Below are positions 1 to 7,759 of a stretch of 12,369 bases of DNA, piece by piece (the stretch's first letter is position 1; every line of letters begins with the position of its first letter). Both the position numbers and the translations under genes were made by a program. Where the stretch lies: assembly GCA_016219165.1 (NCBI GenBank), contig JACRCB010000201.1, forward strand, positions 1-12,369, in the 5' to 3' direction. The notes under the pieces were generated by a model. It saw only the letters and a list, made by a program, of their open reading frames with translations, was not told where the DNA came from and did not search any database. The stretch comes from Deltaproteobacteria bacterium (GTDB lineage: Bacteria; Desulfobacterota; GWC2-55-46; DRQE01).

Positions 1-132
1 CAGGCCGGCAGTTAGTTTGTAAGCGCGGACATGGGCCGAGGCCCTCTTTCTTGACGAAATCATGAAGGGGGCGGTCCTTCTGGGTTTATATACGCGGGGG
101 CAAAGCCCCGCCCTGTGACTTAAGGGGGGAGA
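1..132. other. Leader region upstream of pilC
   Basis: No gene can be supported here. All three forward frames hit a stop within about 65 bases, so at most a few C-terminal codons of an upstream gene are present. In comparable pil loci that gene would be pilT or pilB, but nothing here confirms it. Two small GC-rich foldbacks are visible: GGGC/GCCC at about 33-44, followed by a pyrimidine-rich TCTTTCTT, and a GGGGC-AAA-GCCCC hairpin at about 97-109. Neither has a proper T-run, so neither is a convincing terminator. A G-rich Shine-Dalgarno (GGGGGGAG, 124-131) lies just before the pilC ATG. Confidence 0.5.
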
Positions 133-1356
133 ATGGCGAAATTCGCATATGTGGGAAAGACCCTCGGGGGGCAGGCCGCAAGGGGAGAGATAGAGGCCCT
201 GAATATTACACAGGCTACCGCGGCCTTGAGGCGTCAGCAGATTGTGCCGTCTTCCATAAACGAAAAGAAGACGGGGCTCGCCTCCTTAAGCGAGATAAAG
301 ATACCGGGCCTCGGGCAGAGGGTAAAGACAAAAGAAATCGTCATATTCACCCGCCAGTTCGCCACGATGATAGACGCCGGGCTTCCCCTCGTCCAGTGCC
401 TCGATATCCTCTCAAGCCAGCAGGAAAACAAGATGTTCAAAAAGGTGTTGACGGATGTAAAGTCGAGTGTCGAAGGGGGCTCCACATTCGCCGACGCCCT
501 TAAGAAACACCCGAAGGTCTTTGACGACCTTTTCGTGAACCTCGTCGCCGCGGGCGAGGTCGGGGGCATACTCGATACGATACTTAACAGGCTTTCCTCA
601 TTCCTGGAAAAGGCCGACAAACTCAAGGGCAAGATAAAAGGGGCCATGACCTACCCGGCCGCCGTCATCATCATCGCCGCACTCGTCGTGAGCGGGTTGC
701 TGTTGTGGGTCGTCCCCATATTCGAGGGCATGTTTTCGGGTTTTGGAAAGGCGCTTCCGCTTCCGACCCAGATAGTCGTAAACTTAAGTAAATTCCTCCA
801 GCACTGGTGGTACATAATCATAGGCGCCCTTGTCGGCGCCGGGATAGGGCTTACGCGGTTTTACAGGACCGGGAGGGGAAGGAGACTTATGGACGCGTTT
901 TTCCTTAAACTCCCTGTCTTCGGGGACCTTTTAAGGAAGACCGCCGTGGCGAGGTTTACCCGCACCCTCGGCACCATGCTCTCAAGCGGGGTGCCAATAC
1001 TCGAGGCCCTTGAGATAGTGGCGAAGACGGCGGGCAACGTCGTGATTGAGGAGGCCGTCATGAAGGCCAGGACGTCTTTAAGCGAAGGCAAAACCCTGTC
1101 GGAACCCCTGGCCGAGACAAAGGTCTTCCCCGGCATGGTGACGCAGATGATTACCGTGGGGGAGACCACCGGGGCGATGGATACCATGCTGAGTAAAATT
1201 GCGGACTTCTATGAAGACGAGGTCGACGCCGCGGTCGAATCACTCACTTCCCTGATAGAGCCGCTTCTTATGGCCTTCCTGGGTGTGGTTGTCGGCGGCC
1301 TCGTTATAGCGCTGTATCTGCCGATATTCCAGCTCGCCGGCGCCATCGCCGGATAA
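133..1356 (+). CDS. pilC: Type IV pilus inner-membrane platform protein PilC (GspF family)
   Basis: PilC is the polytopic inner-membrane platform of the type IVa pilus. It couples the cytoplasmic PilB/PilT motor ATPases to pilin insertion and removal. The 407-residue length is normal for the family. The two T2SSF domains can be seen as an internal repeat: residues 72-93 (FTRQFATMIDAGLPLVQCL...) match 275-296 (FTRTLGTMLSSGVPILEAL...), and AAGEVGGILDTIL near 139-151 matches TVGETTGAMDTML near 341-353. Hydrophobic membrane segments lie at about 175-197, 225-243 and 374-400, the usual PilC topology. The ATG is preceded by a G-rich ribosome binding site at 124-131. pilS follows after 2 bases, and pilR and pilA lie downstream, which favours PilC over the type II secretion homologue GspF. 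Confidence 0.96.
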   Translation: MAKFAYVGKTLGGQAARGEIEALNITQATAALRRQQIVPSSINEKKTGLASLSEIKIPGLGQRVKTKEIVIFTRQFATMIDAGLPLVQCLDILSSQQENKMFKKVLTDVKSSVEGGSTFADALKKHPKVFDDLFVNLVAAGEVGGILDTILNRLSSFLEKADKLKGKIKGAMTYPAAVIIIAALVVSGLLLWVVPIFEGMFSGFGKALPLPTQIVVNLSKFLQHWWYIIIGALVGAGIGLTRFYRTGRGRRLMDAFFLKLPVFGDLLRKTAVARFTRTLGTMLSSGVPILEALEIVAKTAGNVVIEEAVMKARTSLSEGKTLSEPLAETKVFPGMVTQMITVGETTGAMDTMLSKIADFYEDEVDAAVESLTSLIEPLLMAFLGVVVGGLVIALYLPIFQLAGAIAG

Positions 1357-1358
1357 CC

Positions 1359-3047
1359 GTGATGAACCGGACTCAAACGCCAAACCCGCTCAGAAGTAAA
1401 CTCCTTGCCCTTATGGTTTTAAGGGTTGTTCTGGCGCTTGCATTCCTCGGCGTTGTCGTATGGTTCCAGTTAAAGTCGAATTTCTTCACGACCCTGTCCT
1501 TCTACCCCATCCATGCGATAGTCGCAGCCGTCGGCTTACTTACGATATTCTACGCGGCAATACTCAAGCGGGTTAAAAACCTCGAACTTTTCATCTACAC
1601 GCAGGTGGCCGTTGACATAGCCCTCATTACCGCCACCGTTTACGTCACAGGCGGGGTGGTGAGCTACCTGCCGGTTCTTTACTTCATTTCAGTGCTGGGC
1701 AGTTCCGTGCTCTTAAACAGAAGCGCCTGCTATTATGCGGCATCCGTGTCTTCCATAGCATACGGGGCATTGATGTATCTGGATTTCAACCGCCTCCTGC
1801 CCCAGCGATACAAGGTCTTCTCTTCGCCCGTAACCCCGGGATGGGAAGACGTCGTCACCACCATTTCCGTAAACGTGCTCGGCCTTTTTACGGTCGCATA
1901 TCTCGTGGGGTATCTCGCGGAGAAGGCCGCGAAGATGGAGAGGCAACTTAAAGAAAAGGGTATCGACCTCGACAGGCTCGAAAACCTGAACAGGCTCATA
2001 GTCGATAACATCCCTACCGGCATTATGACCCTCGATGAGACAGGGAGGATAACCTCTTTCAACAGGGCGGCTTCTAACATCACGGGCTATTCTTTAAGGG
2101 ACGTATACTACAAGGGGGTGGAGGCGGTATCCGCGGGTTTTATCGATGTCATCGAAGGTATCAAGGTGGGCGGCAGCGTCAGGGGAGAATTGGAGGTAAA
2201 GAAAAAAGACGGGGCAGGGGTTTCTCTCGGTTTTACAATCTCGCCGGGCCGGGGCGGGGAGATAACGCACATCGTTATCTTCCAGGATTTAACGCTTTTA
2301 AAGGACATGGAGGAGCAATTGAGGCGGGACGACAGATTGAAGGCGCTCGGGGAGCTTTCCGCCTCCATCGCCCACGAGATCCGCAACCCCCTTGCCTCGC
2401 TTTCCGGCTCAATACAGGTCTTAAGCCGGGAACTTAAGTTACGGGGCGACAAAAGGCATCTCATGGAGATAGTCTTGAGGGAGAGCGAAAGGCTTAATTC
2501 GCTCATAACCGATTTCCTTCTTTTCGCAAAACCCGCTACCAAGGAGAAAGAGATGTTCGACGTTACGGAGGTGATACGCGAGACCCTCGGGGTCTTTAAA
2601 AACAGCCCCCGTGTGGCGGCTATCTCCATCGAAGACCATCTCGAAGACCACCTTCTTATCGAGGGCGACCGGCGCCAGATATCCCAGGTCTTCTGGAACC
2701 TTTTTCTGAATGCCGCGAATGCCATGCCCGGCGGAGGAAGGCTTACGACAAGTTCGAAGACAAAGGACTCTCCCGACGGGATAGAGATAAGGGGAGGACA
2801 TCGCGGCGGGGGCCTTTTTGCGGAAGTTATGGTAACGGACAGCGGAGAGGGCATAAATCCCGGGAATCTATCAAAGGTATTCGACCCGTTTTTTTCCACG
2901 CGTGAGGGCGGCACGGGTATGGGGCTCTCCATCGTGTACAGGATAATAGTGAGCCACGGGGGGACGATATACGTGAGCAGCATCCCCGGCCATGGGACGA
3001 CGTTTAAGATACTCCTGCCGCTTGCCCGCATGGGTGAAGCGACTTAA
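1359..3047 (+). CDS. pilS: Sensor histidine kinase PilS of the PilS-PilR two-component system
   Basis: PilS is the membrane histidine kinase that controls phosphorylation of PilR and hence pilin transcription. Its N-terminal 190 residues hold about six hydrophobic segments (near 14-36, 51-69, 78-97, 103-119, 122-141 and 166-186), as in Pseudomonas PilS. A short charged linker and a PAS-like domain (about 212-313, NIPTGIMTLDETGRI) follow. The dimerisation domain has the H-box SIAHEIRNPLASL with phospho-accepting His339. The ATPase domain has the N-box NLFLNAANAM (about 447-456), the G1 box DSGEGI (494-499), the F-box FDPFFSTR and the G2 box GGTGMGLSIV (517-526). All catalytic motifs look intact. 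Translation can begin at GTG 1359 or ATG 1362. There is no clear Shine-Dalgarno, and the start lies 2 bases after the pilC stop, so it is probably translationally coupled. Confidence 0.94.
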   Translation: MMNRTQTPNPLRSKLLALMVLRVVLALAFLGVVVWFQLKSNFFTTLSFYPIHAIVAAVGLLTIFYAAILKRVKNLELFIYTQVAVDIALITATVYVTGGVVSYLPVLYFISVLGSSVLLNRSACYYAASVSSIAYGALMYLDFNRLLPQRYKVFSSPVTPGWEDVVTTISVNVLGLFTVAYLVGYLAEKAAKMERQLKEKGIDLDRLENLNRLIVDNIPTGIMTLDETGRITSFNRAASNITGYSLRDVYYKGVEAVSAGFIDVIEGIKVGGSVRGELEVKKKDGAGVSLGFTISPGRGGEITHIVIFQDLTLLKDMEEQLRRDDRLKALGELSASIAHEIRNPLASLSGSIQVLSRELKLRGDKRHLMEIVLRESERLNSLITDFLLFAKPATKEKEMFDVTEVIRETLGVFKNSPRVAAISIEDHLEDHLLIEGDRRQISQVFWNLFLNAANAMPGGGRLTTSSKTKDSPDGIEIRGGHRGGGLFAEVMVTDSGEGINPGNLSKVFDPFFSTREGGTGMGLSIVYRIIVSHGGTIYVSSIPGHGTTFKILLPLARMGEAT

Positions 3048-3068
3048 AGCAGCCACGAGGGCCTTCAT

Positions 3069-4493
3069 ATGCCGCGGTACAAGATAATGATAGTCGATGA
3101 CGAAAAGAGCATGAGGGAGTTCCTCGACATCATGCTGAAAAAGGAGGGGTACGATACCGTAACCTTCCCTTCGCCGCAGTCCGCAATCGAACACTTCAGG
3201 CAAAACCCATGCGACCTTGTGATAACAGATTTAAAGATGCCCGGAGGCATGGGGGGGGTGGATTTTTTGAAGGCGCTTAAGGAGTTAAGCGCGGATGTCG
3301 TCGTCGTAATGATTACCGCTTACGCCTCGGTCGACAGCGCGGTCGAGGCCATGAAGGCCGGGGCATACGATTATTTCACCAAACCCTTCAATGTGGAAGA
3401 GATAAAGATGCACATAAAGAGGGCGATCGAACATAAGAGTCTGGAAAGGGAGAATATTCTTCTTAAGAAGAACCTGAAGATAATGTCCGGGTTTTCCAAC
3501 ATAATCGGAACGAGCCGCAAGATGACGGAGTTATACGGACTTATCATGAGTGTAGCCCCTACGAAGACAAACATCCTCATCGCCGGGGAGAGCGGCACCG
3601 GCAAGGAACTGGTTGCCAGGGCGATCCATCGCGAGAGCACGAGGAAAGAAAGGCCGTTTGTCACCGTCAACTGCGGGGCGATCCCCGAAAGCTTGCTGGA
3701 GAGCGAGCTGTTCGGCCATGTGAGGGGGGCATTTACCGGGGCCGTAAGCGACAAGACCGGGCTGGCGGAGTTGTCCGAAGGGGGAACGCTTTTCCTGGAC
3801 GAGATTACCGAACTACCGCTCAATCTTCAGGTCAAACTCTTAAGATTCATTCAGGAGAGGAGTTTCAGAAAGGTTGGAGGGACCGCGGACATACCGGTCG
3901 ATATAAGGCTGATAGCCGCGGCCAACAAGGATATAGAGGAGGAGGTCAGATGTAATAGATTCAGGGAGGACCTTTTCTACAGGCTCAACGTCATAAGGAT
4001 AGATATTCCGCCTCTGAGGGAGAGAAAAGAGGATATCCCAAAGATTGCGAGGTATTTTGTCCAGAAATACAATAAAGAATTCGGAAAGGATATAAAGGGG
4101 ATATCCGAGGAGGCGATGGCGCTCCTTATGGACTATGATTATTCTGGCAACGTAAGGGAACTGGAGAACGCCATAGAAAGGGCATTCGCCCTGGAGCCGA
4201 GAGACCATATATCAGCCGTGAGCCTCCCTCCGGCCATAAGGGATTACAGGAGAAGGGATGAATACGGCCTTCCCGCGTCTTCGGCCGGAGGTTCGGCGTC
4301 CGTAAGGCTTAAGGACCCTGAAGAAATGGGTGTGCCGCCGGACGGTATAGACCTCGAAAAGACCGTCTCTGAAATCGAGAAGAACCTCATAAGGGATGCC
4401 TTGAAAAAGGCGGGAGGCGTTAAGAAAGAGGCGGCGAAACTTCTCGGAATAAGTTTCAGGTCCATCAGGTACAAGTTAAACAAATATGAGTAG
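3069..4493 (+). CDS. pilR: Sigma-54-dependent response regulator PilR (NtrC family)
   Basis: PilR is the enhancer-binding activator that opens sigma-54 promoters, chiefly that of pilA. The receiver domain (about 4-120) has the acidic pair D10/D11, phospho-acceptor D54 in VITDLKMP, T83 and K105. The AAA+ domain (about 143-372) shows Walker A GESGTGKE (173-180), the sigma-54-contacting GAFTGA loop (220-225), Walker B GTLFLDE (239-245) and the FREDLFYRLNV segment (298-308). The C-terminal Fis-type helix-turn-helix (about 447-472, KKEAAKLLGISFRSIRYKL) binds DNA. Length (474 aa) is normal and no key residue is missing. The ATG has a GAGGG ribosome binding site at 3057-3061, 7 bases away, and follows pilS by 21 bases. 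The paired kinase upstream and a sigma-54 pilin promoter 2.7 kb downstream favour PilR over other NtrC-type regulators. Confidence 0.95.
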   Translation: MPRYKIMIVDDEKSMREFLDIMLKKEGYDTVTFPSPQSAIEHFRQNPCDLVITDLKMPGGMGGVDFLKALKELSADVVVVMITAYASVDSAVEAMKAGAYDYFTKPFNVEEIKMHIKRAIEHKSLERENILLKKNLKIMSGFSNIIGTSRKMTELYGLIMSVAPTKTNILIAGESGTGKELVARAIHRESTRKERPFVTVNCGAIPESLLESELFGHVRGAFTGAVSDKTGLAELSEGGTLFLDEITELPLNLQVKLLRFIQERSFRKVGGTADIPVDIRLIAAANKDIEEEVRCNRFREDLFYRLNVIRIDIPPLRERKEDIPKIARYFVQKYNKEFGKDIKGISEEAMALLMDYDYSGNVRELENAIERAFALEPRDHISAVSLPPAIRDYRRRDEYGLPASSAGGSASVRLKDPEEMGVPPDGIDLEKTVSEIEKNLIRDALKKAGGVKKEAAKLLGISFRSIRYKLNKYE

Positions 4494-4794
4494 TGTTGGA
4501 CGCGGACCTTTCTTCCCCGGCGGATTCCATGGGGAATCCCTTGCATCCCTTATCCCGGGCGAAGAGAGGGAAGTCACCCCGGGAAAGGAGAGGTCTTTCT
4601 TACAGGCATGCCCTCCTCGAAACGGCAGTTTTAACGTCTTTTGAAACTTTTAGCCCTTGTTCGCCCGCATTATATGAAGGCTTTTGCAGGAAGAGGAATC
4701 CCGCGTTGCCTGGATTTTAGCCGGAGGGGCCGCCCCCGAAAGATTTTTTTACGAGCATGAGGGACCCGTTTCCCTTAAACCTTATCGGGATGAC
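4494..4794. other. Gap between pilR and the membrane-TPR gene
   Basis: About 300 bases with no convincing gene. It contains a 7-bp inverted repeat GGATTCC-ATGG-GGAATCC (4522-4539) overlapping a possible -24/-12 promoter (listed separately), and a looser TCCCGGG/CCCGGGA pair between about 4552 and 4586. Near its end a GGGG-CCG-CCCC foldback (4726-4736) is followed, after a few bases, by a run of seven T (4744-4750). That could be a weak terminator for the pilCSR transcript, but the stem is only four to six pairs and the T-run is displaced. Confidence 0.35.
4530..4545 (+). promoter_or_regulatory. Possible sigma-54 (-24/-12) promoter
   Basis: TGGGGAATCCCTTGCA has the invariant GG and GC doublets 12 bases apart and a perfect TTGCA -12 box. 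The -24 box is TGGgga instead of TGGCAC. It would start transcription near 4556, about 240 bases before the membrane-TPR gene. It overlaps a 7-bp hairpin, and I see no TGACA/TGTC palindrome upstream like those before pilA, so a chance match is quite possible. Confidence 0.25.
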
Positions 4795-7107
4795 ATGTTT
4801 ATGAGAGAAGAGCGGCTGCTGACCGGGAATAATCCTCATACGAAAAGACCAATCGAGCCGCTGCTTTTAGGTGTCCTCGCCGTACTTCTTTTCCTTTCCG
4901 CATTCCAGAAGCAGAGGTGGGACTCCGACATATTCTGGGCGTTGAAGAGCGGGGAGTGGATATTCAAGAATCTTTCCATCCCGAGGACCGACCCCTTCTC
5001 CTATACGTTCTACGGAAGCGAGTGGATAGATTTCACATGGGGTTTCCAGGTTCTGGCGCACCTTTTCTACACCTATCTCTGGGGCTGGTGGGGGGTTTTC
5101 CTCCTTCAACTCGCCGTAACGCTTCTCACATTTTTTTTCATCCACCGTAATCTCAGGCTCCTTACAAAAGATAGGGGCTGGCTTACGATATGCCTTCTTT
5201 ATCTTGCCTTTGCGATATCGTACGGGAGATTTTTCATAAGGCCGCATCTTTTCTCCTACCTCTTTATTTCCATCTACCTCTTTATTCTAAACTCCCGGGA
5301 AAAAACCCCCGGGTCATGGCATATCTTCCTCCTTTTACCGCTTCAGGTCCTGTGGGTGAACATCCATTCGAGTTTCATCCTCGGTATATTCATAATAGCG
5401 GCATATGCGTTGAGTGACTTAATCCCCTGGGCCGCGGGAAAAGGGCTTCAATCGGGGTCGTCCCGGGAAGTGAAGGTCCTTCTCTCGCTGTCCTTTCTTC
5501 TTCCGGCCGTCTCTTTTATAAACCCGTACGGATGGAAACTCGCGGTGTTCCCGTTTGTCCATACGACCGGGGAGAACGCGGAGGCGCTTAAACATATCGC
5601 GGAGTGGTCCGGGCTCGGGGTGAAAGACCTCCTTCTTCATCTCTACCCCATCCCGATAGATTTCTTCGCCTTCAAGGTCGTTTTCTTTGCGGCCGGGGCC
5701 TTGTTGATAGCGAATCTTAAGACGTCCGGGGCAAAGGTGCTGATAAAGGGACTGCTCCTCTGGGCCGTCCCCTTTTATATGGCCGTAACCCACGCCCGCT
5801 TTATTATCCTTTATGCCTTTTTTGCGGTGCCTGTTCTATCTGAACTATCGGGCGATTATCTATCGGGCGGGGGAAAAAGGGAGCGGGGCTTAAGGCTTGC
5901 CGCAACGCTTTTAAGCGTTTTCATCGCAACCATCCTCGTCTGGGATTTTTCTTTCGCAAAAAAGATTGACGACTTCGGGGCCGGTATTAAAAAGGGCGTA
6001 TATCCCGAGGGCACCGTGAGTTTCATCAAGAACGAGGGTGTTAAGGGCAACATCTACAACGAATACGTCTTCGGAGGGTATCTGATATATAACGGCATCA
6101 AGGTCTTTATCGATGGGAGGACGCCAACGGTTTATTCGCCTTATTTCTTCTGGACAACGCTTGTTTCCGACGCCGGCGGGAGGTGGGACAGGCTCGTTGG
6201 GGAGCACGGCATAAATATGATGCTCTTGAAGATAACGGACGATAACTGCCAGAAATTCTGGGACGATAAGGGCTGGATTCCGGTTATATTCGACGACGTA
6301 TCCGTCTTGTACCTTAAGAAATTGGAGGCCTTCGAGCGGATAATATCGAAGCGTGGGCTTAAAGACCTGAACCCGTGCGCGAAAGACCCCAAGTATGAAC
6401 TCCCCGGCGACAGCGTAAAACTCAAGGCGATTAGAGAGGAATTGAAGGCGGTCGTCAGTTACTTTTCGGACGCCGGCCTCGGGGATAGGATTTCGAGGCC
6501 GCACAGGCTCCTTGGGCTTGCGGATACGGGTCTTGGCAAAGACTACCTTAATGAGGCGGAATCGGAACTTAAAAAAGCCGTTGAGATAGACCCCAGCCCG
6601 TATACGTTTTATGACCTTGGGCTTGTCATGGGTAAACTTAAAAGGTCAGACGACGCCCTCGCCGCGTTTAAAAGGGCGGGAGGAGGGTTCGACAAGGGAT
6701 ACCTCGGCGCGGGCCTTGTATACTACGATATGAAAGATTATAAGACGAGCATTACATATCTCGAAAAATACGTGGCGGCCTCGGGAGTAAAGAGCGAGGC
6801 GGTTGCATATGGGCGGCTCGGGCTTGCGTGTTTCAAAAGCGGCGCAATCGATTGCGCCGTCAGGAATCTGAAGAAAGCGGCGTTTACAACGGACGACGCA
6901 AAGGAATTGGCCGAAATCTACTACAACCTCGGGAATTCATTGCTCGAAAGGGGAGATTACAAAGAGGCGGCATTTTTTTACTCGAGGCTCCTTGAAAAAG
7001 AGCCTCAATACGTCGATGTATTGAAATCCCTCCTCGAGGATTTTAAAAGAAGGGGGAGGCCGGATGAGGCCGGGGCCATAGCGGGTGCGCTCGGCAAAAG
7101 GATATGA
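4795..7107 (+). CDS. Large polytopic membrane protein with C-terminal TPR repeats, possible GT-C-like glycosyltransferase
   Basis: I do not recognise a named gene. From ATG 4795 the protein has 770 residues. Roughly the first 385 residues carry about eight to ten hydrophobic segments. An early periplasmic-type loop reads DSDIFWALKSGEWI...IPRTDPFSYTFYGSEWIDFTWG, with its acidic residues just after the first membrane segment. This pattern is familiar from GT-C-like membrane proteins whose substrates are mostly unknown. A soluble segment with GGYLIYNGIKVFIDGRTP follows. The C-terminal 170 residues look like four to five TPR repeats (for example AEIYYNLGNSLLERGDYKEA). A start at TTG 4684 is open (37 residues longer), but the added part looks like intergenic DNA with a foldback and T-run. 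ATG 4801 is also possible. No start has a strong Shine-Dalgarno. Its place between pilR and pilA suggests a link to pilin modification or pilus assembly, which is inference. Confidence 0.8.
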   Translation: MFMREERLLTGNNPHTKRPIEPLLLGVLAVLLFLSAFQKQRWDSDIFWALKSGEWIFKNLSIPRTDPFSYTFYGSEWIDFTWGFQVLAHLFYTYLWGWWGVFLLQLAVTLLTFFFIHRNLRLLTKDRGWLTICLLYLAFAISYGRFFIRPHLFSYLFISIYLFILNSREKTPGSWHIFLLLPLQVLWVNIHSSFILGIFIIAAYALSDLIPWAAGKGLQSGSSREVKVLLSLSFLLPAVSFINPYGWKLAVFPFVHTTGENAEALKHIAEWSGLGVKDLLLHLYPIPIDFFAFKVVFFAAGALLIANLKTSGAKVLIKGLLLWAVPFYMAVTHARFIILYAFFAVPVLSELSGDYLSGGGKRERGLRLAATLLSVFIATILVWDFSFAKKIDDFGAGIKKGVYPEGTVSFIKNEGVKGNIYNEYVFGGYLIYNGIKVFIDGRTPTVYSPYFFWTTLVSDAGGRWDRLVGEHGINMMLLKITDDNCQKFWDDKGWIPVIFDDVSVLYLKKLEAFERIISKRGLKDLNPCAKDPKYELPGDSVKLKAIREELKAVVSYFSDAGLGDRISRPHRLLGLADTGLGKDYLNEAESELKKAVEIDPSPYTFYDLGLVMGKLKRSDDALAAFKRAGGGFDKGYLGAGLVYYDMKDYKTSITYLEKYVAASGVKSEAVAYGRLGLACFKSGAIDCAVRNLKKAAFTTDDAKELAEIYYNLGNSLLERGDYKEAAFFYSRLLEKEPQYVDVLKSLLEDFKRRGRPDEAGAIAGALGKRI

Positions 7108-7119
7108 CAAAATTTGTCA
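7105..7119. promoter_or_regulatory. Probable PilR operator, site 1
   Basis: TGACAAAATTTGTCA is a perfect palindrome with 7-bp arms around one central base. Its centre (7112) lies about 117 bases before the predicted pilA start of transcription, a normal enhancer distance for a sigma-54 activator. Pseudomonas PilR sites are known to contain TGTC cores. The first three bases are also the TGA stop of the upstream membrane-TPR gene. Assignment to PilR is inference from motif, position and the linked pilR gene. Confidence 0.6.
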
Positions 7120-7124
7120 GTATA

Positions 7125-7139
7125 TGACAAAAAATGTCG
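7125..7139. promoter_or_regulatory. Probable PilR operator, site 2
   Basis: TGACAAAAAATGTCG repeats the site 1 pattern (TGACA-N5-TGTCR) with one arm mismatch. The centres of the two sites are 20 bp apart, close to two helical turns, so two activator dimers could bind the same face of the DNA. Both copies are preceded by ATA. The centre lies near -97 relative to the predicted pilA start of transcription. Confidence 0.55.
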
Positions 7140-7171
7140 AATTGCTAACTTTTGTTACCCGGCTTAAAGTA

Positions 7172-7184
7172 TAACCTATTGATT
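7172..7184 (-). promoter_or_regulatory. Candidate IHF binding site
   Basis: On the minus strand this reads AATCAATAGGTTA, a full match to the IHF consensus WATCAANNNNTTR. It lies between the two presumed PilR sites and the sigma-54 promoter, where IHF bending helps the activator touch polymerase in many sigma-54 systems. The surrounding DNA is AT-rich. The match is seen in the sequence; the role is inferred. Confidence 0.5.
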
Positions 7185-7202
7185 TTTATACGTATTGTAA
7201 TA

Positions 7203-7218
7203 TGGCACATACATTGCA
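7203..7218 (+). promoter_or_regulatory. Sigma-54 promoter of pilA
   Basis: TGGCAC-N5-TTGCA matches the -24/-12 consensus in both boxes, with the GG and GC doublets exactly 12 bases apart. Transcription should start near 7229, giving a leader of about 65 bases before the pilA ATG at 7294. PilR, encoded upstream and carrying an intact GAFTGA loop, is the obvious activator. Confidence 0.85.
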
Positions 7219-7293
7219 TATATAATAGTATAACAACGATAGTAGACAGCGTAGAATGCAACTTAACGTAATCTAATGAAAGGAGGTTCGAAA

Positions 7294-7701
7294 ATGTTAA
7301 TCGACAAGGTGGAAATCAAGAAAGGGGAAGAGGGTTTTACCCTCGTGGAGTTGCTTATAGTCGTGGCTATCATCGCGATACTTGCGGCCATAGCCATACC
7401 TCAATTCACAAAGTACAGGCTGAGGGCCTACAAGAGCGAGATCGATAGCGATGCAAAGAATATCTACACGGCCGCGCAGGCATACCTCACGGATTTCCCT
7501 TCAGCGACGGTTGACAGTCTTGCCAAGCTGAAAGCCGGCGGGTATCAGAATTCCCAGAATGTCTCGTTCATCAGCGGCACCATGACAATGACTACCGGAA
7601 CGAACGTGAAGATATACTCTACCGCACTCAACTCGGCCGCAAAAGACAACAACGCCGTCATCTTCGCCAACGGGAAGATCAACAGCGCAAACCAGCCGTA
7701 A
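7294..7701 (+). CDS. pilA: Type IV major pilin PilA (prepilin)
   Basis: PilA is the structural subunit of the type IV pilus. The 14-residue leader ends in glycine (KKGEEG) and is followed by FTLVELLIVVAIIAILAAIAIPQF. This is the prepilin peptidase site (cut between G14 and F15) plus the hydrophobic N-terminal helix with Glu at +5. The mature protein is about 121 residues. Its start closely resembles Geobacter PilA, including F1, F24, Y27 and Y32. There is no cysteine, so the disulfide-closed C-terminal loop of Pseudomonas-type pilins is absent. ATG 7294 is chosen because AAAGGAGG (7279-7286) lies 7 bases upstream. An in-frame ATG at 7276 sits before that ribosome binding site and is unlikely. 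The gene stands alone between its sigma-54 promoter and a terminator, as expected for an abundant subunit. The E-E pair just before the cleavage glycine is somewhat unusual. Confidence 0.95.
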   Translation: MLIDKVEIKKGEEGFTLVELLIVVAIIAILAAIAIPQFTKYRLRAYKSEIDSDAKNIYTAAQAYLTDFPSATVDSLAKLKAGGYQNSQNVSFISGTMTMTTGTNVKIYSTALNSAAKDNNAVIFANGKINSANQP

Positions 7702-7727
7702 TTGCGCGGCGTAGGAACGAAGACAGG

Positions 7728-7759
7728 AAAAAGGGGGCTTACCAAAGCCCCCTTTTTTT
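7728..7759 (+). terminator. Rho-independent terminator of pilA
   Basis: A stem GGGGGCTT / AAGCCCCC (7733-7740 with 7745-7752) closes an ACCA loop and is followed by seven T (7753-7759). The five A before the stem (7728-7732) can pair with the T-run, so it may also work from the opposite strand. It starts 26 bases after the pilA stop. Confidence 0.9.

Noticed and set aside
51..92. TTGACG with a downstream TATATA as a pilC promoter
   Set aside because: The two boxes are 30 bases apart, far from the needed 16-18; nothing box-like lies at the right distance.
2108..3031. Long minus-strand open frame (307 codons) opposite pilS
   Set aside because: It is an antisense shadow of an intact, motif-complete kinase; its product is Ser/Pro/Arg-rich with no recognisable domain.
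4493..4720. Open frame of 75 codons overlapping the pilR stop
   Set aside because: It has no ribosome binding site, no recognisable sequence features and spans the possible promoter and hairpin region.
4684..4794. TTG 4684 as the start of the membrane-TPR protein
   Set aside because: The added 37 residues show no family-like features and the DNA contains a GC foldback and a T-run. The GAAGG before the TTG is only 3 bases away. It is still possible, so it is noted in the gene entry.
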